This document shows positions 1-7,782 of a DNA stretch of 57,273 nt, one piece after another. This stretch comes from Caballeronia grimmiae (lineage in GTDB: Bacteria; Pseudomonadota; Gammaproteobacteria; Burkholderiales; Burkholderiaceae). The DNA is taken from positions 1 to 57,273 of the forward strand of contig NZ_JFHE01000035.1 in assembly GCF_000698555.1 (NCBI RefSeq), in the 5' to 3' direction. Position numbers and translations under genes: made by a program. The notes beneath the pieces were generated by a model, which worked only from the letters and a program-made list of their open reading frames with translations, had not been told where the DNA came from and did not search any database. How positions within the stretch are numbered: position 1 is the first letter of the stretch; every line of letters begins with the position of its first letter.

Positions 1-1
1 C

Positions 2-328
2 GACGATTTCGGCACCGGCTATTCGAGCCTGCTGTATCTCAAGCGGCTGCCCGCGACGGAACTGAAGATCGATCGCGGTTTCGTGGGGCAACTGTCTCAC
101 GGCACCGAGGACGCGGCGATCGTATCGGCGGTCGTGGCGCTCGGGCGGACGCTCAATCTGCGAATCGTCGCCGAGGGCGTGGAGACGCGTCAGCAGCGCA
201 AGCACCTGACCGAAGTCGGCTGCGACATCCTGCAAGGCTATCTGCTGGGCCGGCCGATGCCCGCGAATCTCTTCGTCGAAGCGGTGCGGAACGCGCATGC
301 GCCGCTCGCGTCGACGCTCGTGCGTTAG
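2..328 (+). CDS. EAL-domain c-di-GMP phosphodiesterase, C-terminal part
   Basis: This is the end of an EAL phosphodiesterase, an enzyme that linearises cyclic di-GMP to pGpG. The reading frame is already open at base 2, so the N-terminus and the EAL signature itself lie outside the window. The visible part starts with the metal-binding segment DDFGTGYSSL, followed by LKIDRGFV (catalytic-lysine region), IVAEGVET (conserved glutamate) and the C-terminal LQGYLLGRPMP block. These are the usual late EAL landmarks and look intact, so an active enzyme is likely. Sensor or GGDEF domains upstream cannot be judged. A link to the PilZ protein at 15.3 kb and the cellulose operon at the far end of the window is possible through the shared second messenger, but nothing here proves it. 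Confidence 0.93.
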   Translation, partial: DDFGTGYSSLLYLKRLPATELKIDRGFVGQLSHGTEDAAIVSAVVALGRTLNLRIVAEGVETRQQRKHLTEVGCDILQGYLLGRPMPANLFVEAVRNAHAPLASTLVR

Positions 329-448
329 CCGCGCACTTGTCGTTGTTTTGCCCAACCCGGTGTCCTCGACAGGGCGATGTAACGGAACGGCGCTTGCTCG
401 AACACGTGTTCGCATCGAGCGCCCTTCCAACCATCAGCGATCCCTCCC

Positions 449-1765
449 ATGCCGACGACTCCGCCTCTCGACGACGAGCACGCCCCGCTCGACTCACACA
501 CTCCCCGCAGGCGCTTTCTTCAGCGCACCGGAACCGGCGTCGCGGCCGCGCTGCTTGCAGGCGGCGCTGGCACGGCGCGCGTTGCGAACGCAGCGCAAGG
601 CACGCCCGGCGATGCCAACGCCGTGAAGCTGCCGCCCATCGCGGATACCCAGACCGAGCAGCAGGAAGAGACGCCCGATCCACGCGCTCGTCCGGATGAG
701 CGCGTCGGCTTCGCGGTGGTCGGGCTCGGGCGCTTGTCGCTGAATCAGATTCTCCCGGCGCTCGCATCGTCGAAATATGCGAAGTTGTCCGCGCTCGTCA
801 GCGGCGACGCCGACAAGGCTCGCAAGATCGCGCGTCAATACGGGCTGCCCGACACCGCCGTCTACGGCTACGACAGCTTCGAACGCCTCGCCGACAATCG
901 CGATGTGCAAGTCGTCTATATCGTCCTGCCGAACAGCATGCATCGCGAATACACGGAGCGCGCGGCGAAGATCGGCAAGCACGTGCTATGCGAAAAGCCG
1001 ATGGCGACGAGCGTCGCCGACTGCCAGCGCATGATCGACGCATGCCGCAACGCGAACCGGCTGCTGATGATCGCGTATCGCAGCCAGTACGAGCCGATGG
1101 ACCGCCTCGTCGCGAAGTGGATCAAGGAGAAGCAACTGGGGCCGGTGACGGAGTTCATCGCCGGCAATTCCCAGAACGCGGGCGATCCCGGCCAGTGGCG
1201 GCTCAAGCGCGCGCTGGCCGGAGGCGGGCCGCTGCCGGACGTCGGCATCTATTGCATCAACGCCGCGCGATTCCTGCTGGACGAGGAGCCGACGGAAGTC
1301 ATCGGCACCGTCGTGCAGCCGGCTTCCGATCCGCGTTTCCGCGAGGTCGAGCAAAGCGTGCATTTCATCCTGCGCTTTCCGAGCGGCGCGACCGCGACGT
1401 GCGCGTCGAGCTACGCGACCCACGAAGCGCGATTTTTCCGCGTGCAGGGCGCGAAGGCGTGGGCCGAGATGAATCCGGCGTTCGCGTATAACGGGCTGCG
1501 GCTGCGCAAGGGGATGCTGATCGAAGAGAAAAACGCGGCGACAGAAATCACGATCGATCCGGTCGATCAGTTCGCGCGCGAGCTGGATCACATGGCGCTG
1601 TGCGTGGTGCGCAATCGCACGCCGCATACGCCCGGCGAGGAAGGGCTGCAGGATCAGCGGATCATCGAGGCGATCTACGAATCGGCGCGCTCCGGGCGCG
1701 TCGTCAGGCTCGCGCCGCCGCCGGGACCGACGCGCGGGCCGATGCCCGACGAGGAGAAGTTCTAG
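449..1765 (+). CDS. Tat-exported Gfo/Idh/MocA family oxidoreductase
   Basis: This is a 438-residue NAD(P)-dependent oxidoreductase of the glucose-fructose oxidoreductase family. The N-terminus carries a twin-arginine signal (RRRFLQ at about residues 20-25, then an alanine-rich hydrophobic stretch), so the enzyme is probably exported folded with its cofactor bound, like the Zymomonas enzyme. A Rossmann segment VVGLGRLSLN begins near residue 89. The family hallmark EKPMA sits near residue 181 and its lysine is the expected catalytic residue. The C-terminal half is the usual alpha/beta substrate domain. Length is normal for exported members. No strong Shine-Dalgarno precedes the start; it is chosen because it keeps the Tat signal complete. 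Neighbours give no pathway, so the sugar substrate is unknown. Confidence 0.9.
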   Translation: MPTTPPLDDEHAPLDSHTPRRRFLQRTGTGVAAALLAGGAGTARVANAAQGTPGDANAVKLPPIADTQTEQQEETPDPRARPDERVGFAVVGLGRLSLNQILPALASSKYAKLSALVSGDADKARKIARQYGLPDTAVYGYDSFERLADNRDVQVVYIVLPNSMHREYTERAAKIGKHVLCEKPMATSVADCQRMIDACRNANRLLMIAYRSQYEPMDRLVAKWIKEKQLGPVTEFIAGNSQNAGDPGQWRLKRALAGGGPLPDVGIYCINAARFLLDEEPTEVIGTVVQPASDPRFREVEQSVHFILRFPSGATATCASSYATHEARFFRVQGAKAWAEMNPAFAYNGLRLRKGMLIEEKNAATEITIDPVDQFARELDHMALCVVRNRTPHTPGEEGLQDQRIIEAIYESARSGRVVRLAPPPGPTRGPMPDEEKF

Positions 1766-1774
1766 CGGCGCGCG

Positions 1775-2023
1775 TCAGCGCATCGCTTGCCATGCGGCTG
1801 GGCGCGATCCGCCCGTCACCAGGCATTGCGACCGGAAGGCGCTGCCCTGGCTGCTGGCGGCGGCGTGGCTGAAGCCCTTGTCGAGCGCATCCACCCGGAC
1901 CTGCTCGGCGCCTCGCACGCACGACGAGGCGTCGAGGTCGCGCGCCTGCGCGTGCAGCATGGCGCGATCGGCCACGAGGTAAGCGACGACGGCAAAGACG
2001 ACAGCGTTGAATACCTTTCTCAT
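1775..2023 (-). CDS. small exported protein of unknown function
   Basis: This is an 82-residue open frame on the reverse strand, not recognised as a known family. The start is set by a good ribosome site (AAGGAGA, seven bases before ATG). The N-terminus MRKVFNAVVFAVVAYLVADR looks like a signal peptide or signal anchor with Lys/Arg first and then a hydrophobic core. The rest is polar, with two cysteines (in SSCVRG and SQCLVT) that could form a disulfide in the periplasm. It ends nine bases from the convergent oxidoreductase gene. The sensible start site and signal-like N-terminus favour a real gene; the absence of a recognisable family keeps confidence moderate. Confidence 0.55.
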   Translation of the reverse strand: MRKVFNAVVFAVVAYLVADRAMLHAQARDLDASSCVRGAEQVRVDALDKGFSHAAASSQGSAFRSQCLVTGGSRPAAWQAMR

Positions 2024-2360
2024 TCTTTGTCTCCTTGCCACTAGGCTAAGGGCCACACCGCCCGGCGCAAATCAGGGCAAGCACCGAGCAAGACGGACCG
2101 TCGGTCAGGCGTCAATCGACCTGGCCCGGCTTGTCAATGCCGCCACGCGCAATGACTTTGATCCCCGCCAATTCCCCGAAAACTTTTTCTTTGGGTTATT
2201 CTCGTTAACCCTAGATAAAACGTAGCTTTCAATTCGGTTGCGTTCAGGGCTTCGGATCAACAGCGCCACCGTTCCGCCTGTCAGCTCATCGTCAACTTCG
2301 CAGTCCCTGCGCGTCCACGCGGCGTGCGGGAGGCGTTTTGCGCTTCAAACCGTTCAAACT
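2024..2360. other. gene-free stretch between the small exported gene and nuoM-like gene
   Basis: This stretch must contain the divergent promoters of the small reverse-strand gene and of the nuoM-like gene. It includes a comparatively AT-rich segment around 2165-2240. No convincing -35/-10 pair, hairpin or small gene was seen. A frame reaching upstream of the nuoM start is open here, but its translation is not protein-like. Confidence 0.5.
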
Positions 2361-3893
2361 ATGCATCTGCCGTCCGTACTCAGTTTTCTCATCTGGATTC
2401 CAGTGGTGTCGGGCATCTTCGTGTTCACGTTCAGCCCGTCCGCCACGCTGTCGCGCGCTGCCGCGCTGTTCGGCGCGGTGCTCGGGCTGCTGCCGGTGAT
2501 ACCGCTGCTCTCACGCTTCGATGCTTCCTCGAGTGCGATTCAGTTCGCCGAAAGGATCGACTGGCTTCCGCAGTTCGGTATTTCGTACCACCTGGGCGTC
2601 GACGGCATCTCGCTGTGGTTCTCGGTGCTGACCGCGGTGACGACGCTGATCGTGTTCGTCGCGTCATGGCGCAGCGTCACGAAACAGGTCGCGCAGTATT
2701 ACGGCGCGTTTCTCATACTGTCGGGCTGCATGCAGGGCGTGTTTCTCGCGCTCGACGGCATGCTGTTCTTCGTCTTCTTCGAGGCAACGCTGATTCCGCT
2801 GTATCTGCTGATCGGAACATGGGGCTCGGAGCGTCGCGTGTACGCGGCGATGCGCTTTTTCTTCATCTCGCTGTTCGGCTCGCTCGCCATGCTTGCGGCG
2901 CTCATCTATCTGTGGAGCCAGTCGCATACGTTCGATATCGACGCGTGGCGGCACCTGAAGATCGGCTTCGCGCCGCAACTGGTGGTGTTCGTGTGCTTCA
3001 TGGCGGCGTTCTCGGTGAAGGTGCCGATGTGGCCCGTCCATACATGGCTGCCCGACGTGAACGCGGAAGGTCCGACCGGCGCGGCGGTGCTCCTCGGCAT
3101 GTTGAAGATCGGCGGCTACGGCATGCTGCGTTACGTGTTGCCGATCGTGCCCGATGCATCGCATTTCTTCGCTCCGGCGATGATCGCGCTGGCGCTCGTC
3201 GCCGTCCTCTATGGCAGTCTCGTCGCGCTCGCGCAGACCGACATGCGCAAGCTGCTCGCGTATTCGGCGGTCGCGCACATGGGCCTCGTCACGCTCGGCC
3301 TCTTCACGTTCGACCCGATGGGCACCGAAGGCGCGGTCGTGCAAATGCTGTCGTACGGCGTGGTGTCCGGTGCGATGCTGCTGTGTACCGGCGTGCTGTT
3401 CGACCGCACCCGTAGCGGTTCGATCGATGCGTATGGCGGCGTCGTCAATACGATGCCGAAGTTCGCCACCTACGCGATGCTCTTCTCGATGGCCAATGTC
3501 GGTTTGCCGGGCACGTCTGGTTTCGTCGGCGAATTTCTGGTGCTGATGGGCGCGATCCGGTTCAACTTCTGGGTCGGCGCGATTGCCGCGCTGTCGCTGA
3601 TTCTGAGCGCGGCCTATACGTTGTGGATGTACAAGCGCGTGATGTTCGGCGCGGTCAGGAACGAGCGCGTCGCGATGCTGAAGGACCTCGGCAAGCGCGA
3701 GTTCGTCGTGCTCGGCGCGATGGCCGTGCTCGTGCTCGCCATCGGCGTTCATCCGAAGACCTTCACCGATGCGATCGGTCCGTCGGTCGAAGCGGTTGTA
3801 TCGGCGGCGCAGGCATCGTCCCTGCCGGCGGATGACAACGCGCCTTCTTTCGACGCGCATCGCGTGGAAGCATCGAAGCGCTTGCCCGGATAA
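2361..3893 (+). CDS. nuoM: stand-alone NuoM-like proton-translocating subunit (complex I subunit 4 family)
   Basis: This 510-residue, very hydrophobic protein belongs to the NuoM/Mrp-antiporter family. Complex I members of this family move protons in the membrane arm. Family landmarks are present: the glutamate in FFEATLIPLYLLIG, the lysine in FSVKVPMWPVHTWLP followed by DVNAEGPTGAAVLLG, and a second conserved lysine in MRKLLAYSAVAHMG. The start is set where the first transmembrane segment begins (MHLPSVLSFLIWIP); a longer frame upstream has a Ser/Arg-rich, unnatural lead. No clear Shine-Dalgarno is visible. It stands alone: no other nuo or mrp genes flank it and a strong terminator follows. 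It may be an extra complex I subunit or part of another ion-coupled complex; direct NADH oxidation by this protein alone is not possible. Confidence 0.88.
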   Translation: MHLPSVLSFLIWIPVVSGIFVFTFSPSATLSRAAALFGAVLGLLPVIPLLSRFDASSSAIQFAERIDWLPQFGISYHLGVDGISLWFSVLTAVTTLIVFVASWRSVTKQVAQYYGAFLILSGCMQGVFLALDGMLFFVFFEATLIPLYLLIGTWGSERRVYAAMRFFFISLFGSLAMLAALIYLWSQSHTFDIDAWRHLKIGFAPQLVVFVCFMAAFSVKVPMWPVHTWLPDVNAEGPTGAAVLLGMLKIGGYGMLRYVLPIVPDASHFFAPAMIALALVAVLYGSLVALAQTDMRKLLAYSAVAHMGLVTLGLFTFDPMGTEGAVVQMLSYGVVSGAMLLCTGVLFDRTRSGSIDAYGGVVNTMPKFATYAMLFSMANVGLPGTSGFVGEFLVLMGAIRFNFWVGAIAALSLILSAAYTLWMYKRVMFGAVRNERVAMLKDLGKREFVVLGAMAVLVLAIGVHPKTFTDAIGPSVEAVVSAAQASSLPADDNAPSFDAHRVEASKRLPG

Positions 3894-3917
3894 GACGAGA
3901 AGACCGCTTTCTCTGCG

Positions 3918-3959
3918 ACGGCCTCGGCGTGAATGCACGCCGAGGCCGTTCTTCTTTTT
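3918..3959 (+). terminator. Rho-independent terminator after the nuoM-like gene
   Basis: A perfect 13-base-pair stem (ACGGCCTCGGCGT and its complement, 3918-3930 and 3937-3949) with a six-base loop is followed by TCTTCTTTTT. It lies 25 bases after the stop codon, so the nuoM-like gene is transcribed on its own and read-through into the betaine cluster is unlikely. Confidence 0.92.
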
Positions 3960-4521
3960 GCGACCCGGTTTATCTCATCCACTGCGACGTAGGCGCGAAT
4001 CGTCGCCATGCCTCAAGCAAGACGGTTCATTACCGTAAGCCGACTAAGGGCGATCCCTTAGTCGTTCGTTTAAGGACATTCCCTAGGTCCGCCGTTTCAG
4101 GCGCAAGGCATCGGCCATGGCGATCGATGCAGCCGGGCGGTTCCCACACGCCTCCAGGCCTCACTCCATAACGCTCCGGGCGATATAGCTCTGACGTGGT
4201 GCGTCTGCACGCGTGAATTCCCTCAAAAGCAGCATTACCAAAAGTAGGGCATATGGCCAAGGAAATGTTAGTGGGCGTTCCAATTTGACTTGATACGCTT
4301 TGACCCGTGCATAAATTGAACCGATGACAGGCACTGACGAATCAGATGCTTTGATTTGCAGGCGATAAGAACACTGTGTGATTCGCATGCGCCACATTAG
4401 ACGCGTAAAGCCGTTTGGTGACAGGGCATAAAGCCGGACAGCAAGGCCACACGATGCGCTCGATGCGGGCCGCGCCGGACAGTGTGCTGCCGGATTCGTT
4501 GACTATCAGTCGGAACAGAAG
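3960..4521. other. 560-base non-coding leader upstream of the betaine ABC transporter
   Basis: No protein-like frame was found. The stretch holds a perfect inverted repeat at 4041-4064 (listed separately) and a weak promoter-like element, TTGACT at 4285-4290 with CATAAA at 4310-4315; its 19-base spacing makes it uncertain. The remainder, especially 4210-4400, is less GC-rich than the genes around it. No riboswitch architecture was recognised. This is the probable control region for the whole 4.5-15.2 kb cluster. Confidence 0.5.
4041..4064. repeat. perfect 10-bp inverted repeat upstream of the betaine cluster
   Basis: CGACTAAGGG and CCCTTAGTCG flank a four-base CGAT loop. There is no T-run on either side, so it is not a standard terminator. 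It could be an operator, a small hairpin in a transcript, or a dispersed chromosomal palindrome. It lies about 460 bases before the proV-like start. Confidence 0.8.
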
Positions 4522-5811
4522 ATGACACCCAACTTGACCCTTGCGCCGGAGAACCTGGCACACGTAAGTGTTCCTGAGGGCACGGCCGCCGCTTCCAGCA
4601 GGGAAGCCGGCATTGCGGCCGGCGCGGAGATTCTGCAAGTCAGGAACCTCTCGAAGATCTTCGGACAGAAGCCCGAGCGCGCGCTCGACATGATGCGGCA
4701 AGGCCGCGGACGCAACGAAATCTTCGAACTCACCGGCAACATGGTTGCAGTAGACGATGTCAGTCTCAGCGTCCGCGCCGGAGAGATTTTCGTCATCATG
4801 GGGCTGTCCGGATCGGGCAAGTCGACGCTGGTTCGCCTGTTGAACCGCCTGATCGAGCCGACATCCGGAAGCGTCATTCTCGAAGGCCGCGACATCGCCC
4901 CGATGTCCACCGTCGAATTGCGGGAAGTGCGGCGCCAGAAGATGTCGATGGTGTTTCAGTCGTTCGCGTTGCTGCCGAATCGCTCGGTGCTCGACAACAT
5001 CGCTTACGGGCTCGAAGTGTCGGGTCAGAAGAAGGCCGAACGCTATGAGACCGCTCGTGCAGCGCTCCAGCGCGTCGGACTCGGTTCGTACGAGAAGCTG
5101 CTGCCAAGCGAGCTGTCGGGCGGCATGCAGCAGCGCGTGGGTCTTGCGCGCGCACTCGCCGTCAATCCTTCCGTACTGCTGATGGACGAGGCGTTCTCGG
5201 CGCTCGACCCGCTGATCCGCTTCGAGATGCAAAACGAGTTGCTGCGTTTGCAGAAGGAAGAGCAACGCACGATCGTTTTCATTTCGCACGATATCGAAGA
5301 GGCAATCAAGATCGGCGGCCGTATCGGCATCATGAAAGACGGCCGGCTCATTCAGGTCGGCACGCCCGCCGAACTCATTCAGACTCCCGCCGACGATTAC
5401 GTGCGGGACTTCTTCCGCAACGTGGACGTCTCGCGCTTCCTGACGGCATCGAGCCTGATGGAGAAGCCGCAGAAGGGCGTCTTCGCGTGCGACGTGGGCG
5501 CGTCGGCGGAGCGCTATCTCACGGACATGATCGATTCGAACGTCGATTGCGGATACGTCTGCGACGAGGCCGGCCGCTTCGTGGGTTGCGTGACGCTCGA
5601 CCGGCTGCACAAGGCCGGCAATCGCACCGTGCGCGATGCGCTGCATCCGGAACTGCATGCGGTGCAAGCGGAAGCCGACCTGCACGAACTGGCTTCCGTC
5701 GCGCTCAGCCGCGAGTACGACGTTCCCGTCGTGGACGGTGACGGCAAACTCGCCGGCGTCGTGTCGTGCCGTACCATCCTCAGGCAAGTGTTGGAGCGGA
5801 GAGCAGCATGA
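4522..5811 (+). CDS. proV: glycine betaine/proline-type ABC transporter, ATP-binding subunit with CBS domains
   Basis: This 429-residue ATPase powers uptake of a betaine or similar quaternary amine from the periplasm. The ABC domain shows Walker A (GLSGSGKST, near residue 94), signature LSGGMQQRVGLARAL near 199 and Walker B LLMDEAFSALD near 220. The segment AVDDVSLSVRAGEIFVIMG and the MVFQSFALLPNRSVLDN Q-loop are typical of the ProV/OpuAA branch. Residues from about 300 form a CBS-pair region, which in OpuA-type importers senses ionic strength or cyclic dinucleotides. The family N-terminal extension with a membrane-proximal helix (around DMMRQGRGRNEIFELTG) is present. It overlaps the permease by four bases (ATGA), so the two are translationally coupled. 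The catabolic genes downstream suggest import for nutrition rather than only for osmoprotection. Confidence 0.95.
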   Translation: MTPNLTLAPENLAHVSVPEGTAAASSREAGIAAGAEILQVRNLSKIFGQKPERALDMMRQGRGRNEIFELTGNMVAVDDVSLSVRAGEIFVIMGLSGSGKSTLVRLLNRLIEPTSGSVILEGRDIAPMSTVELREVRRQKMSMVFQSFALLPNRSVLDNIAYGLEVSGQKKAERYETARAALQRVGLGSYEKLLPSELSGGMQQRVGLARALAVNPSVLLMDEAFSALDPLIRFEMQNELLRLQKEEQRTIVFISHDIEEAIKIGGRIGIMKDGRLIQVGTPAELIQTPADDYVRDFFRNVDVSRFLTASSLMEKPQKGVFACDVGASAERYLTDMIDSNVDCGYVCDEAGRFVGCVTLDRLHKAGNRTVRDALHPELHAVQAEADLHELASVALSREYDVPVVDGDGKLAGVVSCRTILRQVLERRAA

Positions 5812-6698
5812 ACTCGTCATCATCGATTTTCGGTAAGTTCGCGGAAGACCTCGTCAACTTTCTGTTTGAGCATTTTCGCGGCGGATTCGACGCCTTTTCG
5901 TCCGTCCTCGGCGCATTTGTGAAGCTGTTCGAAGATGGACTGGCCGCGGTGCCGTTCATCGCCATGCTCGTGAGTCTGATGGCGCTCGCGCTCTGGCGCC
6001 GCGGTGTCGCGTTCGCGGCCTTCGTCGGCGTGGCGCTGTACGTGATCAATTACATGGGGCTGTGGGCGCAGACGGTATCGACACTGGCGCTCGTCATAGC
6101 CGCCACGTTCTTTAGCCTCGTTATCGGCGTGCCCATGGGAATCTGGGGCGCGCGCAACCGGCGAGTCGAAGTGGTGCTGCGTTCGCTGCTCGACTTCATG
6201 CAGACGATGCCGGCCTTCGTGTATCTGATTCCTGCGGTCATTCTGTTCGGCCTTGGCCGCGTGCCTGCGGTGATTGCAACGATCGTGTTCGCGATGCCGC
6301 CCGTGGTGCGCCTGACGACGCTCGGCATCAAGCAGGTGCGCGAGGAACTGCTCGAAGCGGGCCGCGCGTTTGGCAGCACGGATGCGCAGTTGCTGTGGAA
6401 GATTCAGCTTCCGAACGCATTGCCGTCGATCATGGCGGGCGTGAATCAGACGATCATGATGGCGCTGTCGATGGTCGTCGTTGCATCGATGATTGGAGCG
6501 GGCGGTCTTGGCGAGTACGTTCTGAGCGGCATTCAGCGCCTCGATATCGGGATCGGCTTCGAAGGCGGCCTGGGTGTCGTGTTGCTGGCCATCGTGCTGG
6601 ACCGTCTCACCGAAAGCTTCGGCGTCAAGTCGAAGAAGAAGCCGCGCAAGTCGGCGAAGTCCCTGAAGCAAGGCGCGAGCAGTGCCGCGCAGACCTGA
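5808..6698 (+). CDS. proW: glycine betaine/proline-type ABC transporter permease
   Basis: This 296-residue inner-membrane permease would pair with the ATPase just upstream. The start overlaps the stop of the previous gene (ATGA); a longer open frame exists but only reads through the ATPase end. The protein has a short soluble lead followed by several hydrophobic helices. It carries the binding-protein-dependent transport signature around EAGRAFGSTDAQLLWKIQLP (the EAA loop that docks on the ATPase) and the OpuAB/ProW-typical MMALSMVVVASMIGAGGLGE. The C-terminus ends in a lysine-rich tail. A homodimer of this subunit with two ATPases and a soluble binding protein is the expected assembly. Confidence 0.94.
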   Translation: MNSSSSIFGKFAEDLVNFLFEHFRGGFDAFSSVLGAFVKLFEDGLAAVPFIAMLVSLMALALWRRGVAFAAFVGVALYVINYMGLWAQTVSTLALVIAATFFSLVIGVPMGIWGARNRRVEVVLRSLLDFMQTMPAFVYLIPAVILFGLGRVPAVIATIVFAMPPVVRLTTLGIKQVREELLEAGRAFGSTDAQLLWKIQLPNALPSIMAGVNQTIMMALSMVVVASMIGAGGLGEYVLSGIQRLDIGIGFEGGLGVVLLAIVLDRLTESFGVKSKKKPRKSAKSLKQGASSAAQT

Positions 6699-6810
6699 AC
6701 GTCCGGCTTCGCGAGCGTGACGAATCACCTCGCGCAGCCGATGAAAGAACGGTAATACTCACGATTAACCACGCGATCTAACGACTGTACGAACTATAAA
6801 GGAGTGCAAA

Positions 6811-7686
6811 ATGGCGGGCGGCTTCCTCAAAGGCTTTTTAGCAAAGACGGCATTGGCCGTGACGTTCGGCGTGACGGCGATATCGGCGGGTGCTGCCGAG
6901 CCCATCAAGATCGCCGTGACGAACTGGGCGGACGTGCTCGCGGTCGCGAATGTGGCGAAGTACGTGCTCGAAACGAAGCTGCAACAGCCGGTCAAGTTCG
7001 TGCAGGCCGACATCGGCATCCAGTATCAGGGCGTTGCGCGCGGCGACCTCGACATCATGGTCGGCGGATGGCTGCCGGTGACGCACGGGGCCTATTACTC
7101 GCGTTACAAGAACGACATGGCGGACACCGGCATCATCTATACCGGCGGCAAGAACGGCTGGGCGGTGCCGGACTATGTCCCCGAGAGCGAACTCGGATCG
7201 ATCGCCGATCTCAACAAGCCCGAGGTCAAAAGCAAGCTGAACGGGACCATTCAGGGCATCGAGCCGGGCGGCGGTCTGATGCAGGCATCGGAAAAGGCGA
7301 TGAAGGAGTACGACCTGTCCGGCTACAAGCTGCAGTCGTCGAGTGAGGCCGGCATGCTCGCCTCCATCTCGCGTGCATATCAGTCAAAGAACTGGGTCGT
7401 GACGACGGTGTGGAGCCCGCACTGGCTGTGGCAGAAGTGGAAGATGCGCTACCTGAAGGACCCGAAAGGCGCACTCGGTGGCGAAGAACAAGTGCACGGC
7501 TTTGCATCCAAGCAGTTCGCGACGAAGTTCCCGCGCGCCGATGTCTTCTTTCACCACTTCAAGCTGACGCTGGCGGATGTGGAGTCGATCGAGTACGAAG
7601 GCAACACGACCAACGATTGGCCCGGCGCCGCGAAGAAGTTCGTCGAAGCGCATCCGGAGAAAGTCAAAGCGTGGCTCGAGCAGTGA
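6811..7686 (+). CDS. proX: glycine betaine-type substrate-binding protein (OpuAC/ProX family)
   Basis: This 291-residue periplasmic protein captures the substrate for the ABC importer. It starts with a signal peptide (KGFLAKTALAVTFGVTAISAGAA, cut here: KGFLAKTALAVT then FGVTAISAGAA) and has an excellent ribosome site, AAAGGAG, seven bases before ATG. Tryptophans suited to an aromatic cage for a trimethylammonium group occur in VTNWADV, VGGWLPVT and SPHWLWQKW. The spacing fits the OpuAC family, in which glycine betaine, proline betaine, choline or carnitine are ligands. The 112-base gap after the permease and the strong ribosome site suit the excess of binding protein over membrane subunits. 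Which amine is bound cannot be read from the sequence; the downstream enzymes argue for a compound that is degraded. Confidence 0.93.
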   Translation: MAGGFLKGFLAKTALAVTFGVTAISAGAAEPIKIAVTNWADVLAVANVAKYVLETKLQQPVKFVQADIGIQYQGVARGDLDIMVGGWLPVTHGAYYSRYKNDMADTGIIYTGGKNGWAVPDYVPESELGSIADLNKPEVKSKLNGTIQGIEPGGGLMQASEKAMKEYDLSGYKLQSSSEAGMLASISRAYQSKNWVVTTVWSPHWLWQKWKMRYLKDPKGALGGEEQVHGFASKQFATKFPRADVFFHHFKLTLADVESIEYEGNTTNDWPGAAKKFVEAHPEKVKAWLEQ

Positions 7687-7782
7687 GCGTCGCCGGCGCT
7701 TTCTTTCGCTGAGGCGTGACCGGAAGACAGCGCCAATCGAATGTCGACTACGTTTTATCAGCAAGTTGTCGGAGTCGGATAC

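Noticed and set aside
2664..3938. Reverse-strand open frame of 424 codons across the nuoM-like gene
   Set aside because: It is a shadow of a well-supported membrane protein gene, very Arg/His-rich and runs through the terminator.
3960..4521. Glycine or other riboswitch ahead of the betaine/SHMT cluster
   Set aside because: No recognisable aptamer core or terminator/anti-terminator pair could be made out by eye. A covariance-model search would settle it.
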